From the NCBI RefSeq assembly GCF_008806755.1, contig NZ_WAAU01000003.1, positions 326,996 to 390,995 of the forward strand: a stretch of DNA of 64,000 nucleotides, written 5' to 3'. The translations under genes were made by a program, and so were the position numbers. The notes under the pieces were generated by a model that was given only the letters and a program-made list of their open reading frames with translations, did not search any database and had not been told where the DNA came from. Source of the stretch: Tenacibaculum aiptasiae. GTDB taxonomy: Bacteria; Bacteroidota; Bacteroidia; Flavobacteriales; Flavobacteriaceae. Of the stretch, positions 51,053 to 60,994 are shown in pieces (the stretch's first letter is position 1; every line of letters begins with the position of its first letter).

Positions 51053-51829
51053 ATGAAGAAAAAGATACTTTTTATTTCCATATTGTTTTTTGCTATACAA
51101 AGTTTTAGTCAAGAAAAAATAACAGCATTTAAAGACGGTGAGTGGTTAAAGTTTAGAATGAGTTATAGCGGTTTTTTAAAAGCTGGTAACGCTACATTAT
51201 CATTAAAGGAAGAAAACCTGAATGGTAAAAAGGTGTTACATGCTACAGGAAAAGGATGGACTACAGGGATGATTAAATGGTTTTTTAAAGTAGATGATAA
51301 TTACCAGTCGTATTTTGATAAGAATACAGGAAAACCATATTTGTTTAAAAGAAAAATAGATGAAGGTGGTTATAAAAAACATCGTCAAATAACATTTAAT
51401 CATAAAAATAATACAGCATATGTACAGGATTTTCTAAAACAAAAAGATAGTATTATATCTATAAATGGACCTCAAGATATGATTTCTACTTTTTACTTTT
51501 TAAGAAGTCACGATACCCAAAAAATGAAAAAAGGGGAAGAGATAAAAGTAGATATGTTTATGGACGATAAATCCTATCCTTTTAAATTACGTTTTTTAGG
51601 ATTTGAAACTTTAAAAACAAAATTTGGTAAGGTAAAAACTCAAAAGTTTAGACCTTTGGTGCAAGCAGGAAGAGTTTTTAAAGCTCAAGAAAGTGTAACT
51701 GTTTGGATTACTGCCGATGACAATAAGATTCCAATAAAAATGAAAGCCTCATTATCTGTAGGCTCACTTCGTGCTGAATTAGAAGCATATAAAGGCTTAG
51801 CAAATCCATTTGAAATTATAGTTGATTAA
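51053..51829 (+). CDS. DUF3108 family secreted protein
   Basis: About 258 residues from ATG 51053 (MKKKILFISILFFAIQSFSQ, a signal peptide); the TTG at 51044 would add three residues. The mature part, GEWLKFRMSYSGFLKAGNATLSLKEE ... KVLHATGKGWTTGMIKWFFKVDDNYQSYFDKNTGKPYLFKRKIDEGGYKK ... KVKTQKFRPL, is the DUF3108 pattern, a periplasmic beta-rich fold. Function unknown. Confidence 0.85.
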   Translation: MKKKILFISILFFAIQSFSQEKITAFKDGEWLKFRMSYSGFLKAGNATLSLKEENLNGKKVLHATGKGWTTGMIKWFFKVDDNYQSYFDKNTGKPYLFKRKIDEGGYKKHRQITFNHKNNTAYVQDFLKQKDSIISINGPQDMISTFYFLRSHDTQKMKKGEEIKVDMFMDDKSYPFKLRFLGFETLKTKFGKVKTQKFRPLVQAGRVFKAQESVTVWITADDNKIPIKMKASLSVGSLRAELEAYKGLANPFEIIVD

Positions 51830-51888
51830 TAAGGAGTTATAAGATGTTTAGATATTGTTAAAGTGTTAAAAGCAAAAGTTTTTATTTG

Positions 51889-51896
51889 TACTTTTG
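51889..51896 (+). promoter_or_regulatory. -7 element of the M23 peptidase gene
   Basis: TACTTTTG fits TAnnTTTG. It lies within an apparent 5' extension of the peptidase frame (from 51863), which shows that the real start must be further downstream. Confidence 0.5.
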
Positions 51897-51925
51897 CGCA
51901 CAAACTCAATTTTAAAACAACTTTT

Positions 51926-53239
51926 TTGAAAAAGCACATCCTCCCTTTTCTTAGTCTTGTATTTTTATTTTTTATCTCATGTAAAGAGGAAAAGAAAGCT
52001 CCTGTAGAACCAGTTGTTAAAATTGAAAAACCTAAGCCTGTTTATGTATTTGGGTATAATTTAGACGACTATGATATTGTCAATGATACCATAAAAAATG
52101 GAGAGAGTTTTGGCATTATATTAGACAGGCATCATGTGATGTACCCAAAAATTAATCAAATTGCTACAAAAATAAAAGACACTTTTGATGTAAGGAGAAT
52201 ACGCTCGGGAAAAGCATATACCATTTTAACATCTAAGGATTCATTAGCAAAAGCACAGGTTTTTATTTATAAACAGGATAAGGTAAATGCAATGATAGTA
52301 GATTTTAAAGACTCTATTATATCTGCATATAGATTTAAGAAAAAAGTAAAAACGGTTGAAAAGGAAATAGCAGGAGAAATATATTCAAGCTTATCAGTAA
52401 CTATGGATAGCTTAGGATTAAGACCTACTTTAACAAATACTGTTGCCGATATTTATGCATGGACTCTTGATTTTTACAGATTACAAAAAGGAGACAAGTT
52501 TAAATTAATTTATGAGGAACGTTTTATTAATGATACTACGTTTGTGGGATATGGAGAAATAAAAGCAGCCGTTTTCAATCATAAAGGAGAAGATTTACAT
52601 GCTTATAAGTTTGTGGCAGATTCTATTAAAAATATTGCTGAATATTATGATGAAAAAGGAAATATGCTAAGACGTGCCTTTTTAAAATCGCCAATAAAAT
52701 TTCAATATAGAATCTCTTCTAGATATAATTTAAGAAGACGTATTAAGTTATATGGTAATAGAATTAGAGCGCATAGAGGAACCGATTTTGCAGCTAAATA
52801 TGGAACACCTATTATGACTACGGCTAGTGGAACCGTTGTAGAATCTGCTAGAAGAGGAGGAAATGGTAACTACGTAAAAGTAAAACATAATAGTACTTAC
52901 TCAACACAATACTTACATATGAAAAGAAGAAATGTAAGAGTAGGTGATTATGTAAAACAAGGAGATATTATAGGTTGGGTAGGAATGACAGGAAATACAA
53001 GCGGACCACATGTATGTTATCGTTTTTGGAAATATGGAAGACAAGTCGATCCTTTTAGACAAAAACTACCATCTGCAGAACCATTAGATCCAAAAATAAA
53101 ACCAACTTTTTTTAAGTTTATAGAACCATTAAAAAAACAGCTGGATACTATACCTTTTCCAGAAAAGAAACCTAAAATAGCTGAAGAAAAAAAAGATACA
53201 CTTTTAGCTAAGAAATTAGAAGTAATAGAAAAACACTAA
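51926..53239 (+). CDS. M23-family peptidoglycan metallopeptidase, lipoprotein
   Basis: About 437 residues. From TTG 51926 the protein starts [22 protein letters not shown], a lipoprotein signal with Cys19; the longer reading from 51863 crosses a promoter element. A LysM-like or coiled middle region precedes the M23 domain: [13 protein letters not shown] (HxxxD zinc ligands), QYLHMKRR, and GPHVCYRFW where the usual HxH has become HVC, so the third zinc ligand would be Cys. Cleaves peptidoglycan cross-links by family. Seven bases before pgi. Confidence 0.88.
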   Translation: MKKHILPFLSLVFLFFISCKEEKKAPVEPVVKIEKPKPVYVFGYNLDDYDIVNDTIKNGESFGIILDRHHVMYPKINQIATKIKDTFDVRRIRSGKAYTILTSKDSLAKAQVFIYKQDKVNAMIVDFKDSIISAYRFKKKVKTVEKEIAGEIYSSLSVTMDSLGLRPTLTNTVADIYAWTLDFYRLQKGDKFKLIYEERFINDTTFVGYGEIKAAVFNHKGEDLHAYKFVADSIKNIAEYYDEKGNMLRRAFLKSPIKFQYRISSRYNLRRRIKLYGNRIRAHRGTDFAAKYGTPIMTTASGTVVESARRGGNGNYVKVKHNSTYSTQYLHMKRRNVRVGDYVKQGDIIGWVGMTGNTSGPHVCYRFWKYGRQVDPFRQKLPSAEPLDPKIKPTFFKFIEPLKKQLDTIPFPEKKPKIAEEKKDTLLAKKLEVIEKH

Positions 53240-53246
53240 ATCAATT

Positions 53247-54815
53247 ATGCCTTTACCAAACATAAATCCAACTCAAACAGAGTCATGGAAAAAGTTGACA
53301 GAACATTTTAACGAAGCAAAAAACAATAGTTTAAAAGAGTTATTTTTAAAGGATAAGAATAGAAAGAAAAATTTTTCTATTTGTTATAATGATTTTGAAG
53401 TAGATTTTTCAAAAAACCATATAACAGAAGAAACAATTACTTTATTGGTTTCTCTAGCAAAAGAAGTAGGCTTAGAAGAAGCAATAGAAAAATGTTTTTC
53501 AGGAGAAAAAATAAATGAAACAGAAAATAGAGCAGTATTACATACAGCTTTAAGAAGTAATTCTGAAGAACCTGTCCTTGTAGACGGTAAGGATATAAAA
53601 CCTAAAGTACAAACAGCTTTAAGAAAAATAAAAAGCTTTAGTAATAAAGTTATCTCAGGAAAGTGGAAAGGATATACAGGAAAGTCTATTACCGATGTAG
53701 TTAATATAGGTATTGGAGGTTCAGATCTTGGTCCAGATATGGTAGTGGAAGCATTACAATATTATAAGAACAAACTAAATACACATTTTGTTTCTAATAT
53801 AGATGGAGATCATGTTTCAGAAGTATTAAAAGATCTTGATCCTGAAACTACATTATTTGTAATAGTATCAAAAACATTTACAACTCAAGAAACATTAACC
53901 AATGCAAATACTATTAGAGATTGGTTTTTGAAATCAGCTACAGTTTTTGATATCACAAAACATTTCGTTGCGGTATCTACCAATTTAGAAGCAGTAAATA
54001 GCTTTGGTATAGATAAGAAAAATGTTTTTCCAATGTGGGATTGGGTTGGTGGAAGGTTTTCATTATGGTCAGCCGTTGGTTTATCAATAAGTTTATCGGT
54101 AGGTTATGATAACTTTAAAGAGCTGTTGAATGGAGCTGAAGAAATGGATATCCATTTCAAAACAGCTGATTTCGATAAAAACATTCCTGTAATTTTAGCA
54201 TTGTTAAGTATTTGGTATAATAATTTTTATGGAAGTGAAACAGAAGCAGTACTTCCGTATAGTCAATACTTATCTAAACTTCCAGCATATTTACAACAAG
54301 CTATTATGGAAAGTAATGGTAAAGGAGTAGATAGAAATGGAGAAGAAGTAAATTACCAGACAGGAACAATCGTTTGGGGAAGTACAGGAACGAATATGCA
54401 ACATGCATTTATGCAATTAGTTCATCAAGGAACAAAATTAATTCCTACTGACTTTATTGGGTATGAAGAATCATTATATGGTTTAACAGATCACCATAAA
54501 AAGTTAATGGCTAATTATTATGCACAAATGGATGCTTTAGCTTATGGAAAGACAAAAGAAGAAGTTCATCTAGAATTAAAGACTGAAAATAAACTAGACC
54601 AAATAAACAAATTACTTCCTTATAAAGTATTTAAAGGTAATAGACCAAGTAACTCACTTTTGTTTAAAAAATTGACTCCAAAGACATTAGGGATGTTAAT
54701 TTCAACTTATGAACATAAAATATTTACACAAGGAATTGTATGGAATATTTACTCTTTTGATCAGTTTGGTGTTGAATTAGGGAAAGAACTTGCTAAAAAA
54801 ATGCTAAAAAGTTAA
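53247..54815 (+). CDS. pgi: Glucose-6-phosphate isomerase
   Basis: 522 residues. Interconverts glucose-6-phosphate and fructose-6-phosphate. Motifs: [49 protein letters not shown], and the C-terminal catalytic [28 protein letters not shown] with its His and the Lys in [10 protein letters not shown]. Close behind the M23 gene (7 bases), perhaps cotranscribed. Confidence 0.97.
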   Translation: MPLPNINPTQTESWKKLTEHFNEAKNNSLKELFLKDKNRKKNFSICYNDFEVDFSKNHITEETITLLVSLAKEVGLEEAIEKCFSGEKINETENRAVLHTALRSNSEEPVLVDGKDIKPKVQTALRKIKSFSNKVISGKWKGYTGKSITDVVNIGIGGSDLGPDMVVEALQYYKNKLNTHFVSNIDGDHVSEVLKDLDPETTLFVIVSKTFTTQETLTNANTIRDWFLKSATVFDITKHFVAVSTNLEAVNSFGIDKKNVFPMWDWVGGRFSLWSAVGLSISLSVGYDNFKELLNGAEEMDIHFKTADFDKNIPVILALLSIWYNNFYGSETEAVLPYSQYLSKLPAYLQQAIMESNGKGVDRNGEEVNYQTGTIVWGSTGTNMQHAFMQLVHQGTKLIPTDFIGYEESLYGLTDHHKKLMANYYAQMDALAYGKTKEEVHLELKTENKLDQINKLLPYKVFKGNRPSNSLLFKKLTPKTLGMLISTYEHKIFTQGIVWNIYSFDQFGVELGKELAKKMLKS

Positions 54816-54872
54816 AAAAAACATTAAAATTTAACTTCTTGTTTATCAGGTACTGTTAAGCCAATGTTAAAA

Positions 54873-54888
54873 AACTTAACATTAAGTT
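54873..54888. promoter_or_regulatory. Perfect inverted repeat upstream of TonB receptor C
   Basis: AACTTAA-CA-TTAAGTT, a 7-2-7 perfect palindrome in the 136-base gap between pgi and the receptor gene; several further GTTAA/TTAAC words flank it. A possible operator. A degenerate -7 (GACCTTTG) follows about 25 bases on. Confidence 0.4.
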
Positions 54889-54951
54889 AATATTAACAAG
54901 GTATAAAAGCAAGACCTTTGCCTCCGCATTTAATAACAATTAGATTAAACA

Positions 54952-57729
54952 ATGAGAAAATTTAAAAATGTTTTACTTGTAGCTTTATTTTTTGCAACGG
55001 CTACAATTTTAGGACAAACTAAACTTACTGGTACGGTGGTTGACGAAATGGGTGAGCCATTACCAGGAGCTAGCGTTGTAGTTAAAGGGACTACAAATGG
55101 AGCAGCGACAGATTTTGATGGAAAGTTTATATTAAACGTAAAATCAAATTCTGGAGCAGTAGTTGTATCTTTCGTAGGATACAATAATAAAGAAGTAGCT
55201 TATTCTTCAGCAAGCACTAATTTAGGAACAATCGAGTTAGAGCCTTCTAATATTTTAGGAGAAGTAATCGTAACAGGAGTAATTGATGTTGCTAAAGATA
55301 GAGAAACTCCAGTGGCTGTATCTACTATTAAAGCAGAAGAAATTCAAGAAAAATTAGGTTCGAAAGAATTTCCTGAAATATTAAACGCTACACCATCAGT
55401 TTATGCAACTAAACAAGGAGGTGGTTTTGGAGATTCTAGAATTAACATCCGTGGATTTGATCAATCTAATACTGCCGTTATGATTAATGGTATGCCAGTG
55501 AATGATATGGAAAATGGATGGGTATACTGGTCTAACTGGGCAGGTTTATCAGATGTTACTTCTGCAATTCAAGTTCAAAGAGGTTTAGGATCTTCTAAAT
55601 TAGCTATTTCATCAGTAGGAGGAACTATTAATGTATTAACAAGATCTTCTGATAAGAAAGAAGGTGGTAGAGTTTATGTAGGAGTAGGAAATGATAATCG
55701 TTTAAAAACTACAGTTTCATACAATACAGGAGTGTTAGAAAATGGAATGTCTGTTTCTGCTTTATTTGGAAGAACAAATGGAGATGGTTATGTAGATGGA
55801 ACTAGCTTTGAAGGGTATAGTTACTATGTAGCTTTAGGATATAAAAATGATAATCATGATTTCCAGTTTACTATTACTGGAGCACCACAGAGACATAATG
55901 GTCGTGGTTTTGCACCATCTTTAGCTGATTATATTAGATATGGAAATGGAACTGATCCTAATAGAAAATATAATTCAGACTGGGGATATAGAAACGGTAA
56001 AGAAGAAACTTTTGGAGGTAATTTTTACCATAAGCCAGTTGCTTCTTTAAACTGGGATTGGAGTATAAATGACAATTCTAAATTATCATCTGTATTATAT
56101 GCTTCTTTAGGTAGAGGTGGTTCTGTAGGAGCTATAGGTAGAATTGATGGGAAGCAATTTTTCCAATTAAGAGATCAAAATGGTTTATATCGTTTCGATG
56201 ATATAATAGCATATAATTCAGGACAAAATGTTCCTGATTTAGGAACTAGAGATGTGTATTCTGGAGGAGCTGGAGGACCAGCATCTATAAATGGTCAATA
56301 CATCAACGGTAACAATAATAGAGGGCAATATTTTCCAGCAGATAATGCTTGGACAAGAGGATCTGAAAATGGTATTTCTCAAAGATCATCTGTAAATTCA
56401 CATAACTGGTTTGGATTAATTTCTAATTTTAACACTCAGTTGTCAGATGAATTAACTTTTGATGTAGGTGTTGATTTAAGAACTTATAAAGGAATTCACT
56501 ATAGAAGATTAGTAGACTTATTAGGAGCTGATGCATATATTGATAATGATAACATTAATGCGCCTGGTACAGTTATTACTCAAACAAATGAGGCGTCTAT
56601 TGGAAATATTTGGAATGTTTTTAAGAGCGTTGATGATGAGCAAAAAATTGATTATTATAACGAAGGTAAAGTTAATTGGGTAGGAGTATTTACTCAATTA
56701 GAATATAAGAAAGATGATATTTCTGCTTTTATTCAAGGAGCTATTTCAAATCAAGGATTCCAAAGAGTTGATTACTTTAACTATTTAGATTCTGATCCAA
56801 ACCAAACTTCTGATTGGGAGAATTTATTAGGAGGAAATATTAAAGGAGGTTTAAACTGGAATATTAATGAAAAACATAATGTTTTTGTTAATGGAGGTTA
56901 TTATTTAAAACAACCTACTTTCGATGCTGTTTTCCCTAACTTCACTAATAATGATGTTAATACAGGTTTAACTAACGAAAAAATCTTAGGATTAGAATTA
57001 GGTTATGGTTTCAGACATGAAAACTATAATGTAAATGTTAACTTATATAGAACTTCTTGGAAAGATAGATTCTTAAGATCTTCTACAACATTTAACTTTG
57101 GAACACCACAAGAAGTTAGAGGTACAGCGAATTTACAAGGAATTGAACAAATTCACACAGGAATTGAAATTGATGCGACAGCTAAATTTGGAGCTTTAAA
57201 AGTTAATTTAATGGGATCTATTGGTAACTACGAATATGGATCTGATGTAACAGCTACTTTCTTTGATCAAAATAACGATCCAATTATAGTTGGTGGAGTA
57301 CAAGAAACAAAAACATTATATTTAAAAGATAAAAAAGTAGGAGATGCACCTCAAACTACTTTCAGAATAGGATTTGATTATAATGTAACTGAAGACCTTA
57401 AATTTGATATAAGCCAATTTTATGTAGGTAATTTATATGCTAATGTTGATGCTGCAGGTTTTTCTACACCAGATACAAAAACATTAGAGTTACCAGGGTA
57501 TTCTTTAATTGATGCTGGAGTATCTTATAAGTATATGTTTAAAAACAATAGTTCAGTAGGTTTACGTTTTAATGTTAGTAACTTAACTGATGAGCTTTAT
57601 ATTTCTGAATCTGAAACAAACAGAGCTGCTAATCCTGGTGATACTACTTGGAGAGGTATCAACACAAGAAATAGAGTATACTTTGGTTTAGGTAGAACTT
57701 GGAATTTAGGAATCAACTATAAATTCTAA
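54952..57729 (+). CDS. TonB-dependent receptor C with carboxypeptidase-regulatory-like domain
   Basis: 925 residues. Signal peptide, CarboxypepD_reg-like domain (about 22-100: LTGTVVDEMGEPLPGASVVVKGTTNGAATDFDGKF), plug (INIRGFDQSNTAVMINGMPVNDMENGWVYWSNWAGL, then IQVQRGLGSSKLAISSVGGTINVLTR) and barrel ending LGINYKF. No SusD partner next to it, and it does not carry the receptor A/B promoter element. Substrate unknown; an abundant nutrient receptor of this plug type is common in flavobacteria. Confidence 0.93.
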   Translation: MRKFKNVLLVALFFATATILGQTKLTGTVVDEMGEPLPGASVVVKGTTNGAATDFDGKFILNVKSNSGAVVVSFVGYNNKEVAYSSASTNLGTIELEPSNILGEVIVTGVIDVAKDRETPVAVSTIKAEEIQEKLGSKEFPEILNATPSVYATKQGGGFGDSRINIRGFDQSNTAVMINGMPVNDMENGWVYWSNWAGLSDVTSAIQVQRGLGSSKLAISSVGGTINVLTRSSDKKEGGRVYVGVGNDNRLKTTVSYNTGVLENGMSVSALFGRTNGDGYVDGTSFEGYSYYVALGYKNDNHDFQFTITGAPQRHNGRGFAPSLADYIRYGNGTDPNRKYNSDWGYRNGKEETFGGNFYHKPVASLNWDWSINDNSKLSSVLYASLGRGGSVGAIGRIDGKQFFQLRDQNGLYRFDDIIAYNSGQNVPDLGTRDVYSGGAGGPASINGQYINGNNNRGQYFPADNAWTRGSENGISQRSSVNSHNWFGLISNFNTQLSDELTFDVGVDLRTYKGIHYRRLVDLLGADAYIDNDNINAPGTVITQTNEASIGNIWNVFKSVDDEQKIDYYNEGKVNWVGVFTQLEYKKDDISAFIQGAISNQGFQRVDYFNYLDSDPNQTSDWENLLGGNIKGGLNWNINEKHNVFVNGGYYLKQPTFDAVFPNFTNNDVNTGLTNEKILGLELGYGFRHENYNVNVNLYRTSWKDRFLRSSTTFNFGTPQEVRGTANLQGIEQIHTGIEIDATAKFGALKVNLMGSIGNYEYGSDVTATFFDQNNDPIIVGGVQETKTLYLKDKKVGDAPQTTFRIGFDYNVTEDLKFDISQFYVGNLYANVDAAGFSTPDTKTLELPGYSLIDAGVSYKYMFKNNSSVGLRFNVSNLTDELYISESETNRAANPGDTTWRGINTRNRVYFGLGRTWNLGINYKF

Positions 57730-57751
57730 TTCTTAACAAAGAATAAAATTT

Positions 57752-57784
57752 AAAACCACCTCAATTGAGGTGGTTTTTTTATGC
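57752..57784 (+). terminator. Strong terminator after receptor C
   Basis: Perfect 26-base palindrome AAAACCACCTCAA/TTGAGGTGGTTTT (57752-57777) followed by T. Confidence 0.95.
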
Positions 57785-57795
57785 ATAAAAAACAG

Positions 57796-57803
57796 TAACT
57801 TTG
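57796..57803 (+). promoter_or_regulatory. -7 element for the small membrane protein gene
   Basis: TAACTTTG fits TAnnTTTG, 13 bases after the previous terminator's T run. Confidence 0.45.
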
Positions 57804-57871
57804 CAAGCAACAAAAACTAACAAATTTTGATGTAATTATTAGTTGCATCACTCTATAAATTAAGTGAAGAC

Positions 57872-58297
57872 ATGATGAAAACAATACATTCTTATTGGGC
57901 ATATATAGTATTAGCTGTATTAATTTACACAGTTATAAATGCAATAATCGGTTTAGTGCAAAAAAAAGAATTTACTCATAAAGAATTCCGTTTAGGTTTA
58001 TTTACTTTAATAACGGCTCACATTCAATTATTAATAGGTTTAGGGTGGTATTTTATGTCTCCTTGGTATAAGGCCTTAAAAAGTAACGGAGGAGAGGTTA
58101 TGAAAGATTCTGGAGCACGTTTGTTGGCTTTAGAGCATCCAATAATGATGCTTATTGCAATTGTATTGATAACAATTGGTTGGTCAAAACATAAAAAGCA
58201 AGTTAAGAGTGAAGCAAAATTTAAAACTTTTGCAATTTTTTATGGATTAGCATTAGTAATAGTGCTATCGAGAATTCCATGGAATAATTGGTTTTAA
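57872..58297 (+). CDS. Four-helix membrane protein of unknown function
   Basis: 141 residues, four membrane helices with His residues in helices (HSYWAYIVLAVL, ITAHIQLLIGLGWYF, LALEHPIMMLIAIVLITIGW), a layout like small cytochrome-b-type proteins; whether it binds heme is not known. Terminators on both sides indicate a single-gene transcript. Confidence 0.75.
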   Translation: MMKTIHSYWAYIVLAVLIYTVINAIIGLVQKKEFTHKEFRLGLFTLITAHIQLLIGLGWYFMSPWYKALKSNGGEVMKDSGARLLALEHPIMMLIAIVLITIGWSKHKKQVKSEAKFKTFAIFYGLALVIVLSRIPWNNWF

Positions 58298-58310
58298 CAC
58301 AGATATATAG

Positions 58311-58339
58311 TCCCGCTTTCGCGGGATTTTTTATTTTTG
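58311..58339 (+). terminator. Terminator whose T run overlaps the next promoter
   Basis: TCCCGC-TTTC-GCGGGA hairpin (58311-58326) with TTTTTT after it. The T run continues straight into TATTTTTG (58332-58339), a -7 element for plsC, whose ATG is at 58361. One stretch thus ends one transcript and starts the next. Confidence 0.8.
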
Positions 58340-58360
58340 CAGATTATTAAAAATAAAATA

Positions 58361-59089
58361 ATGAAATTCTTAAGCTATATATTATCATCAATATTTGCAT
58401 TGGTGTTTTTTTCTTTACTATTAATATTCCACCCTTTACAGTGGATTGGGTTAAAATTGTTTGGTCAAAAGGGACATCAAAATGTAGTAGATATAATGAA
58501 TTGGTTTTTAATTAAATCACTTCTAATCTTAGGAATTAGAGTAAAAGTTGAAAACAAACATGATTTGCCAGAGAACACAACACTAATTTTTGTTGCAAAT
58601 CATCAAAGTACATTTGATATTCCGCCAATTATTTGGTATTTTAGAAAACACTATCCAAAATTCGTATCCAAAAAAGAACTAGGAAAAGGAATTCCAAGTA
58701 TCTCTTTCAATTTAAAACATGGAGGAGCAGCTTTAATTGATCGAAAAGATTCTAGACAAGCTTTAACAGAATTAGCAGGGTTTTCAAAAAGAATTAATAA
58801 AAATAAATGGTCTGCAGCTATATTTCCAGAAGGAACAAGAAGTAGAACAGGAAAGCCTAAATCATTTTCAGTTAATGGACTTAAAATGATTACAAAATAT
58901 AATCCTGAAGCGTATATTGTACCACTAACAATTAACAATTCATGGAAAGTGTTTAAGTATGGTAAATTTCCATTAGGATTAGGAAGTCCCATAAAAATTA
59001 AAACACACCAACCAATAAAAATTGATAGTTTACCGTTTGATGAGTTGATAACAAATGTAGAAACCACCATCAAAGAGTCAATTGAATAA
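58361..59089 (+). CDS. plsC: 1-acyl-glycerol-3-phosphate acyltransferase
   Basis: About 242 residues from ATG 58361 (MKFLSYILSSIFALVFF); a TTG at 58337 lies in the promoter and is rejected. Motif I NHQSTFD (HxxxxD), motif III FPEGTRS, then VPLTINNSWK. Makes phosphatidic acid in the inner membrane. 32 bases before the acyl-ACP desaturase, so fatty-acid functions are grouped. Confidence 0.93.
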   Translation: MKFLSYILSSIFALVFFSLLLIFHPLQWIGLKLFGQKGHQNVVDIMNWFLIKSLLILGIRVKVENKHDLPENTTLIFVANHQSTFDIPPIIWYFRKHYPKFVSKKELGKGIPSISFNLKHGGAALIDRKDSRQALTELAGFSKRINKNKWSAAIFPEGTRSRTGKPKSFSVNGLKMITKYNPEAYIVPLTINNSWKVFKYGKFPLGLGSPIKIKTHQPIKIDSLPFDELITNVETTIKESIE

Positions 59090-59121
59090 TCCCCTTATAA
59101 AAATTAAAATTAAATATAATT

Positions 59122-60102
59122 ATGTCATTACAAAACATTCGAAAGGAAGTAATGCAAACGCTGGAAAAAAATATTGACAGTTTTGTAGACAAATTCTTAA
59201 TCCCAATTGAAAAAATCTGGCAACCAACAGATTTTTTACCAAATTCTCAAAAAGATTCTTTTATTGAAGAAGTAAAAGAAATTCAAGAGCTTTCAAAAGA
59301 GCTTGATGATGATTTTTGGGTAGTTTTGGTTGGAGACACAATCACAGAAGAAGCTTTACCAACATATGAATCTTGGTTATTAGATTTAGATGGAGTAACA
59401 CAGCAACCAGATAATGGTTGGGCAAAATGGGTTCGTGCTTGGACAGCAGAAGAAAATCGTCATGGAGATGTATTAAACAAGTATTTATATCTTTCTGGGA
59501 GAGTAAATATGCGTGAAGTAGAGATTTCTACACAGCATTTAATTGCTGATGGTTTTGATATTGGAACTGCTACTGATCCATATAAAAACTTTGTGTATAC
59601 AAGTTTCCAAGAATTAGCAACATATATTTCGCATAATAATGTGGCTAAGATAGCTAAGAAAAAAGGACATAAAGCTTTAGCGAAAATGTCTAAAATTATA
59701 GCAGGAGATGAAATGCGTCATCACATTGCTTATACAGATTTTGTGAAGGAAATATTTAAAATAGATCCGAGTGAAATGATGTTAGCTTTTCAACACATGA
59801 TGAAACACAAAATAGTAATGCCTGCAATGCATTTAAGAGAGTCTTTTGGAGAAAAAGGAAGTTTATTTGATGATTTCTCTACAGTAGCTCAAAGAATAGG
59901 TGTATACACAGGTTTTGATTATGTTGACATTTTAAGGAAGTTAAACAAAGCTTGGGAGATTGATAAAATCACTGGTTTAACTCCAGAGGCTGAAAAAGCA
60001 AGAGATTACTTAATGAAGTTGCCAGATAGAATGTATCGAATTACAGAACGTATAGTAGTTCCAGATACCAAATTTAATTTTAAGTGGATGATACCAGCTT
60101 AA
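59122..60102 (+). CDS. Acyl-ACP desaturase (di-iron, stearoyl-ACP type)
   Basis: 326 residues. Di-iron ligands in TAEENRHGD (ExxH) and AGDEMRHHIAY (ExxH), the two-repeat pattern of soluble acyl-carrier-protein desaturases. Introduces a cis double bond in ACP-bound fatty acids with ferredoxin and O2. Preceded by plsC, followed by a terminator shared with the convergent amidase gene. Confidence 0.93.
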   Translation: MSLQNIRKEVMQTLEKNIDSFVDKFLIPIEKIWQPTDFLPNSQKDSFIEEVKEIQELSKELDDDFWVVLVGDTITEEALPTYESWLLDLDGVTQQPDNGWAKWVRAWTAEENRHGDVLNKYLYLSGRVNMREVEISTQHLIADGFDIGTATDPYKNFVYTSFQELATYISHNNVAKIAKKKGHKALAKMSKIIAGDEMRHHIAYTDFVKEIFKIDPSEMMLAFQHMMKHKIVMPAMHLRESFGEKGSLFDDFSTVAQRIGVYTGFDYVDILRKLNKAWEIDKITGLTPEAEKARDYLMKLPDRMYRITERIVVPDTKFNFKWMIPA

Positions 60103-60105
60103 AAC

Positions 60106-60137
60106 AAAAAAGCAACCTTTTAAAGGTTGCTTTTTTT
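60106..60137. terminator. Bidirectional terminator
   Basis: AGCAACCTTT (60111-60120) and AAAGGTTGCT (60122-60131) flanked by A and T runs, between convergent genes. Confidence 0.9.
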
Positions 60138-60921
60138 ATTGAAATATAAAATTGTCTTGATCTTCTAAAAAGCGAAATCTATTTCTAACTTTAAGTTGAG
60201 ATTCTTTATCTAGTTCAATTATTATAGAAACTTCTTCGTTATTATTCTTTTTATCCATACAGTTTCCTAGCATATCATAAGCAACAGAGTTACCATTATA
60301 TTCATAGTTGTTAGCATCAACCCCTACTCTATTTACACCAATAGTATAACTCATATTTTCAATAGCACGAGCTTTTAGTAAAGAATCCCATGCCTCAATA
60401 CGAGGTTTAGGCCAGCTGGCTACATATAATAATAAATCATAGTTTTCAGTATTCCTAGCCCATACAGGAAAGCGTAAATCATAACAAATTAAAGGACATA
60501 TTTTCCATCCTTTATAATCAATAATATTTTTAGTTTTTCCAGCAGTATATACTTCATGTTCACCAGCTAATGTAAACGTATGCTTTTTATCGTAAGACTC
60601 TATTTTTCCCGAAGGATGAACAAAAAGTAATCTATTATAATAATTATTGTTTTCAGTAATAATAATACTTCCAGTAATAGCACAGTTTTTCTCTTTAGCT
60701 AATTTAAGCATCCAATTCACTGTATTTCCTTCCATAGTTTCAGCAATATTTTCTGGCGTCATAGAAAAACCAGTAGTAAACATTTCAGGAAGAATAATTA
60801 AATCGATAGCATCAGAAATAGCTATAATTTTCTTTTGAAAGTGATTTCTGTTTTCAGTTGGATTTTCCCATACAAGATCAGCTTGTATAAGAGCAATTTT
60901 AAGTTTATTGGATGAATTCAT
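60136..60921 (-). CDS. Nitrilase-superfamily amidase (omega-amidase type)
   Basis: 261 residues. Catalytic triad visible: Glu in LILPEMFTTGF, Lys in YDKKHTF, Cys in PLICYDLRFPVWAR. The pattern fits the omega-amidase / YafV group that deamidates 2-oxoglutaramate-like compounds, part of metabolite repair. Single gene, divergent from the AddB-like nuclease. Confidence 0.9.
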   Translation of the reverse strand: MNSSNKLKIALIQADLVWENPTENRNHFQKKIIAISDAIDLIILPEMFTTGFSMTPENIAETMEGNTVNWMLKLAKEKNCAITGSIIITENNNYYNRLLFVHPSGKIESYDKKHTFTLAGEHEVYTAGKTKNIIDYKGWKICPLICYDLRFPVWARNTENYDLLLYVASWPKPRIEAWDSLLKARAIENMSYTIGVNRVGVDANNYEYNGNSVAYDMLGNCMDKKNNNEEVSIIIELDKESQLKVRNRFRFLEDQDNFIFQ

Positions 60922-60994
60922 TGCTAAAAATTGAAAGTATTATCATCTCAAAAATAAGATAAAAATTGTACTTTGCTTATACTAAAATTAGCTT

